Below, in pieces: positions 60,192 to 64,000 of a stretch of 64,000 nt of DNA; position 1 is the stretch's first letter; each line of letters opens with the position of its first letter. Made by a program: the position numbers and the translations under genes. The notes beneath the pieces are model-generated. The model saw only the letters and a program-made list of their open reading frames with translations. It was not told where the DNA came from and did no database searches. The DNA comes from Caldilineaceae bacterium (GTDB lineage Bacteria > Chloroflexota > Anaerolineae > Caldilineales > Caldilineaceae). The stretch lies in contig JACKBA010000002.1 of assembly GCA_020634815.1 (NCBI GenBank), forward strand, positions 248,001 through 312,000, given 5' to 3'.

Positions 60192-62035
60192 GAAATGGTT
60201 CGACAGGCCAATTTCATCCCTTTTCGACGGCACTGGTGCCGGTATTGAACGATTGTGATGTCACGGCGGCCTTGGCCGCGGCCTCTGCCGTCGCCGAGCA
60301 GGTCATGCTGGTCGGGCTGGTAACGGCTTCGCAGGAGCGCGGGCTGAGCGCCAACACCAAGGAGGCGCGCGCCCTGCGCCGGCGCATGCGCGAACTGGCG
60401 GCGCAGTCTGAGCGCGTGCGGCGGAGCGACGTGCTGGTTGGCGTGGAGCCGTGGATCGACCTGGTGCGCTACATTGCGGCCCACACGCCGGATCTGCTGG
60501 TCATGGACTGGGACGCGCACTTCGAGTGCATGGACCTGGCGCAACGGGAGCTGCTCACCTCGCCGCCGTGTGACGTGGCGCTGGTGCGCGGGCCTTTTCC
60601 CCAGCGTGCGCGGCGCGTGCTGATGCCATTGCGCGGCGGCCCGCATGCCGAGCTGGTGCTCAACGTGGGGCTGGCGCTGGCGCCACCGTCGCTACATGCG
60701 CTGCATCTGCGCCCGGCGCGCCCCGACGCATCCAGCGACGCGCCCTTTGTCGGGCTGCGCCAGGTGTTGCGCAACATGCCCGAGATCGAGACAACGGTCA
60801 TCACCACCGACGAACCGGCCCAGGCAATCCTGGCCGAGGCCGCGCATCACGACCTGGTGATCCTGGGCGCAACGGTGATGCCGCTGGAGAAGCCAAGCTC
60901 GCTCGGCCCGGTTGCCGATCACGTCCTCCACAACGCACGCACGCCGGTCATCGTCGTCAAGAGCATGCGCCCCCTGTTGCGCCCCTTGCACGACGAGATG
61001 ATCGGCACCGGGGCGATCTCCATCCTGGTCGACAAGTGGTTCGCAGAGAAGACCTTCCACGCCGACGAGTTTGCCGATCTGCGCGAACTGGCGGCGGTGA
61101 AACGCGCCAAGGGACTGACGGTGAGTCTGGCGCTGCCGGCACTCAACGAGGAGGAGACCGTCGGCAAGGTCATCGCCACGGTCAAGCAGGCGCTGATGGA
61201 CGAAGTGCCGCTGCTCGACGAAATCGTACTCGTCGACTCGGACTCCACCGACCGGACCCGGACGATTGCCGAAGAACTGGGCGTGCCGGTCTACATTCAT
61301 CAGCAGATCCTGCCGGAGTATGGCGCGCGCCGGGGCAAGGGCGAGGCGCTGTGGAAGAGCCTGCACGTCACTACGGGCGATATCGTAGCCTGGATCGACA
61401 CCGACATCGTCAACATTCACCCGCGCTTCGTCTACGGCATCGTCGGGCCGCTGATCCTGGACGACCAGGCGCAGTTGGTCAAGGGCTTCTATCGCCGCCC
61501 GCTGCGCGTCGAGGGCAAGACGCAGGCCGGCGGCGGCGGCCGCGTCACCGAGCTGATGGCGCGCCCGCTCATCAACCTCTTCTTCCCGGAGCTTTCCGGC
61601 ATCATCCAGCCGCTGTCGGGCGAATATGCCGGGCGACGATCGGCGCTGGAGCAGATCGTCTTCTACTCGGGCTACGGCGTGGAGACGGGCATGGTCATCG
61701 ACATCTTCGAGCAATTCGGGCTGTCGGCTATCGCACAGGTCGACCTGCTCGAGCGCATCCACCACAACCAGCCGCTGGAGGCGCTGAGCAAGATGTCCTT
61801 CGTGATCTTGCAGACGGTCATGCGCAAGCTGGAACGCCGCTTCGAGCGCCCCATCCTGGACGAGGTCAACCGCAGCATGAAGCTGGTACGCTACACGCGC
61901 GGCAACTACTTCCTCGATGTCGAGGAGGTCGCCGAGTTGGAGCGCCCGCCGATGATCACACTTCCCGAATACAACACAACGCGACAGGAGGCCGCGCATG
62001 ACCGAGCTTTGGCTGGTGCGCCACGGACAGACTGA
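60188..62035 (+). CDS. gpgS: USP domain fused to glucosyl-3-phosphoglycerate synthase
   Basis: The 615-residue protein has an N-terminal universal-stress-protein-like half (about 1-280; HHDLVILGATVMPLEKPSSLGPVADHVLHNARTPVIVVKS) and a GT81-type synthase (about 310-600). The synthase motifs are LPALNEEETVGKVI, DSDSTDRTR, AWIDTDIVNIHPRFVYGIVGPL, VKGFYRRPL and GGGRVTELMARPLINLFFPELSGIIQPLSGEYAGRR. It transfers glucose from a nucleotide sugar to 3-phosphoglycerate, the first step to glucosylglycerate. ATG overlaps the previous stop (ATGA); its 3' end overlaps the phosphatase gene by 38 bp. Confidence 0.92.
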
Positions 62036-62579
62036 CTGGAACGTACAGGGCCGCTACCAGGGCCAGGCCGACCCGCCGCTCAACGCCACCGGGCTGGCGC
62101 AGGCCGAACGCGCGGCGGAAGCGCTGGCCGGACGCGCATACGGCGCAATCTACACGAGCGATCTCCAGCGCGCGCGCGTCACCGCCGAGATTATCGGCCG
62201 GCGCCTGGGCATGGATATACTCGTCGACGCGCGCCTGCGTGAGGTCAACCAGGGCGCGTGGGAAGGCATGCTCTCCACCGAAATCCAGACGCACTATGCC
62301 GGCGAATGGGCGGCGCGCCAGCGCGACCGGCTGCATTTCCGCCCGCCCGGCGGCGGCGAGAGCGCGCACGATGTCGCCACGCGGCTTTGGGCTGCCGTCG
62401 ACGACCTGGTTGCCCGCGCGCCGGCAGAACCGCTGATTCTCGTGTCGCACGGGTTGTCACTGGCAACGCTCATCTGCCGCGCCGCAAACCTGCCGCTCAC
62501 CCAGGCCTTCGACCTGATCCCCGACAACGCACAGCCGCACTGCATCGACTGGAGCCCCCGGCAACCGGTCAGGGAGTAA
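61998..62579 (+). CDS. Histidine-phosphatase family protein, probable glucosyl-3-phosphoglycerate phosphatase
   Basis: The 193-residue enzyme has the phosphohistidine signature VRHGQTDWN near its start, the second arginine in SDLQRARVTAE, the REVNQGAWEG acid region and VSHGLSLATL with the second catalytic His. Family members include GpgP, which removes phosphate from glucosyl-3-phosphoglycerate in mycobacteria. The tight overlap with gpgS (38 bp) makes that role likely here, but sequence alone cannot separate it from other phosphatases of the family. CAGGAGG precedes the ATG. Confidence 0.83.
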   Translation: MTELWLVRHGQTDWNVQGRYQGQADPPLNATGLAQAERAAEALAGRAYGAIYTSDLQRARVTAEIIGRRLGMDILVDARLREVNQGAWEGMLSTEIQTHYAGEWAARQRDRLHFRPPGGGESAHDVATRLWAAVDDLVARAPAEPLILVSHGLSLATLICRAANLPLTQAFDLIPDNAQPHCIDWSPRQPVRE

Positions 62580-62592
62580 CACCCGGACGGAC

Positions 62593-62707
62593 GCGTCCCA
62601 GGAAATTGGCGAAGTCAACGCCGGCGTGCGTCGCACTGGTCAAACGATCCGTCGCAGGGAACCATCTTCTGACCAGTGCGACGCACGCCGCCAACGCAAC
62701 GGGACGC
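62593..62707. repeat. Dispersed hairpin element, copy C
   Basis: Inner arms GCGTGCGTCGCACTGGTCA (62624-62642) and TGACCAGTGCGACGCACGC (62670-62688) are perfect, with a 27-nt loop. Outer arms GCGTCCC (62593-62599) and GGGACGC (62701-62707) also pair. Loop and flanks match copy A in reverse orientation. It lies between the convergent phosphatase and mutY genes. Confidence 0.92.
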
Positions 62708-62730
62708 ACCAAACCCGGCCTCCGCGCACA

Positions 62731-63867
62731 CTATCGAGATGGCGATTGAGGAGTCGCGTGCGCGGCTCGCAACGCCGCAATGATCTTCTGATCGGTCACC
62801 GGGAAGGGGAAGCGCTCGAGGTCGCCCAGATCGACCCAGCGCCAGTCAGTGCAGCCGATAGCCTGCGGCTCGCCGGCGCGGTGGCGGGCGTGAAAGGCGT
62901 GCAGCGTGATGCGAAAGTGCGTGTAGGCGTGCTTGACCGTCGTCAGCAGCTCGCCGACCTCGATGGCAATGGCCAGTTCCTCATCGATCTCGCGGCGTAG
63001 ACAGGCGGGGAGATCAACGTCCTCGGGGTCGCGCTTGCCGCCGGGAAACTCCCACAGCCCGCCCAACATGCCGTCGGCCGGCCGCTGTGCGATAAGGATG
63101 CGCGAGCGATACGGCTCCCCCTGCCAGATGATGCCGGCGGCAACATCGTAGTGGGGCGTGCGCTTGCGCGGCGGCATGACCGGGCGCGCCGCCTGCGTGC
63201 CGGCCGCCGCGGCCCGGCAGTGCTCGGCCAGCGGGCAGAGCAGGCAGCGCGGGCTCTGCGGCGTGCAGATCGTGGCGCCCAGTTCCATCAGACCTTCATT
63301 GCAGTCGCCCGCCGCGCCGGACGGCGCCGCCTCGACCAGCGCGCGCGCCAGCGACCATAACTCGCGCAGCACGGCCGGCTCGTCGATGGGGCGGTCGATG
63401 TCGAAGAGCCGCGCCAGCACACGCTTGACGTTGCCGTCCAGGATCGGCTCGGGCCGGGCATAGGCCAGGCTCAGGATTGCGCCGGCCGTGTATGTGCCGA
63501 TGCCCGGCAGATCGAGAATCGCCGCGCGCGTATCGGGCACCTGTCCGCCATGCTCGGCCACGATGCGCTGCGCGGCCTTGTGCAGGTTGCGCGCGCGGGC
63601 GTAGTAGCCCAGCCCCTCCCACTGTTTGAGTACATCCTGGAGATCGGCGGCGGCCAGCGCGTCGACGGTCGGGAAGCGCGCCATCCAGCGCTCGAAGTAA
63701 TCGACCACGGTTTCGACGCGCGTCTGTTGCAGCATGATCTCGCTGATCCAGACGCGGTAGGGATCGCGCTGTCCGGCCGGGGCGTGGCGCCAGGGCAGGT
63801 CGCGCTGATGGCGCGTGTGCCAGTCGACCAGGCGCTCGGCCAGGATAACAAAGATCGAAGATGACAT
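62731..63867 (-). CDS. mutY: A/G-specific adenine DNA glycosylase
   Basis: The 378-residue enzyme removes adenine mispaired with 8-oxoguanine. It has SEIMLQQTRVETVV with the catalytic Glu, helix-hairpin-helix LPGIGTYTAGAI, catalytic Asp in ILDGNVKRVLARL, the 4Fe-4S cysteines CTPQSPRCLLCPLAEHC, and a C-terminal NUDIX-like recognition domain (GGLWEFPGGKRDPED, LRREIDEELAI). Start at 63867 is chosen on homology; the longer frame upstream overlaps the next gene. Confidence 0.96.
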   Translation of the reverse strand: MSSSIFVILAERLVDWHTRHQRDLPWRHAPAGQRDPYRVWISEIMLQQTRVETVVDYFERWMARFPTVDALAAADLQDVLKQWEGLGYYARARNLHKAAQRIVAEHGGQVPDTRAAILDLPGIGTYTAGAILSLAYARPEPILDGNVKRVLARLFDIDRPIDEPAVLRELWSLARALVEAAPSGAAGDCNEGLMELGATICTPQSPRCLLCPLAEHCRAAAAGTQAARPVMPPRKRTPHYDVAAGIIWQGEPYRSRILIAQRPADGMLGGLWEFPGGKRDPEDVDLPACLRREIDEELAIAIEVGELLTTVKHAYTHFRITLHAFHARHRAGEPQAIGCTDWRWVDLGDLERFPFPVTDQKIIAALRAAHATPQSPSR

Positions 63868-63926
63868 GGTAATGGCGGGGAGATGGGCGCCGGCCGCAAC
63901 GGGTCGTGGCCGGCGCACGCGCACCG

Positions 63927-64000
63927 TTACTGCGGCATTCCGACGGGCATAAAGATGCACTGCGCCAGGATCGTCATGGCAAAGAGCACGATGATCAGAA
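63927..64000 (-). CDS. 3' end of a membrane-protein gene, cut by the window
   Basis: Read leftward from the edge, the frame LIIVLFAMTILAQCIFMPVGMPQ ends in TAA at 63927-63929. It is a hydrophobic C-terminal segment, probably a final transmembrane helix. The upstream part lies outside the window, so neither family nor start can be stated. Confidence 0.4.
   Translation of the reverse strand, partial: LIIVLFAMTILAQCIFMPVGMPQ

Overview
The window is GC-rich, gene-dense bacterial chromosome with 51 recognisable protein genes plus one fragment at the right edge. I saw no rRNA, tRNA, CRISPR array or intact insertion sequence. The gene content suggests a Chloroflexota bacterium of the Anaerolineae/Caldilinea type: Lpl-type sugar ABC transporters with large binding lipoproteins, a multidomain secreted glucanase with a right-handed beta-helix and a C-terminal NPLYLPAIQR tail, a USP-GpgS fusion, a MoeA-PBP fusion, and several families of short intergenic repeats. 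This assignment is inference from content, not a database match.

Layout. 0-7 kb: a secreted GH16 glucanase (5' end cut by the window) and a very large GH94-like protein. 7-13 kb: two small membrane or repeat proteins, gatB and a TPR lytic transglycosylase. 13-26 kb: a sugar-utilisation locus made of an Lpl-type ABC transporter (minus strand), a divergent operon of two GH36-like alpha-galactosidases, a mutarotase-like protein and an SDR, and a converging operon of an IclR regulator, an enolase-superfamily sugar-acid dehydratase and a zinc dehydrogenase. 26-30 kb: fructose-1,6-bisphosphatase, a PH-like membrane protein, an ATPase/winged-helix regulator and an M50-like membrane protein with a substituted active site. 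30-34 kb: a peptide-type ABC transporter. 34-43 kb: a molybdenum/tungsten and nickel-cofactor region with Mop, TupABC, a VapB-like protein, a degenerate PIN domain fused to a PBP_like domain, and larB-larE-larC. 43-47 kb: radical SAM protein and a second CUT1 sugar transporter. 47-52 kb: MoeA-PBP, cytochrome P450, MoeA. 52-59 kb: HAD hydrolase, glutamate-cysteine ligase, trigger factor, clpP, clpX. 59-62.6 kb: glycosyltransferase, USP-GpgS and a histidine phosphatase, probably a glucosylglycerate-type compatible-solute operon. 62.7 kb to the end: mutY and a cut-off membrane protein.

How the parts work together. The 13-26 kb locus appears to be one regulon. Three promoters (binding protein, first GH36 gene, iclR) share the same plan: TTGACR, an 18-bp spacer, an extended TATACT -10, then 18-19 bp later a copy of a 24-bp operator. 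This makes IclR the likely local, autoregulated controller.

The most unusual coding find is the pair at 38.3-39.7 kb: a VapB-type antitoxin next to a PIN domain that has lost most of its acidic active-site residues and is fused to the same PBP_like ligand domain found at the C-terminus of the neighbouring MoeA. With Tup, Mop and MoeA genes close by, it looks like a toxin-antitoxin pair turned into a ligand-sensing regulator. The non-coding DNA carries a three-copy family of dispersed hairpins (19-bp arms, always a 27-nt loop) and several other repeat families.
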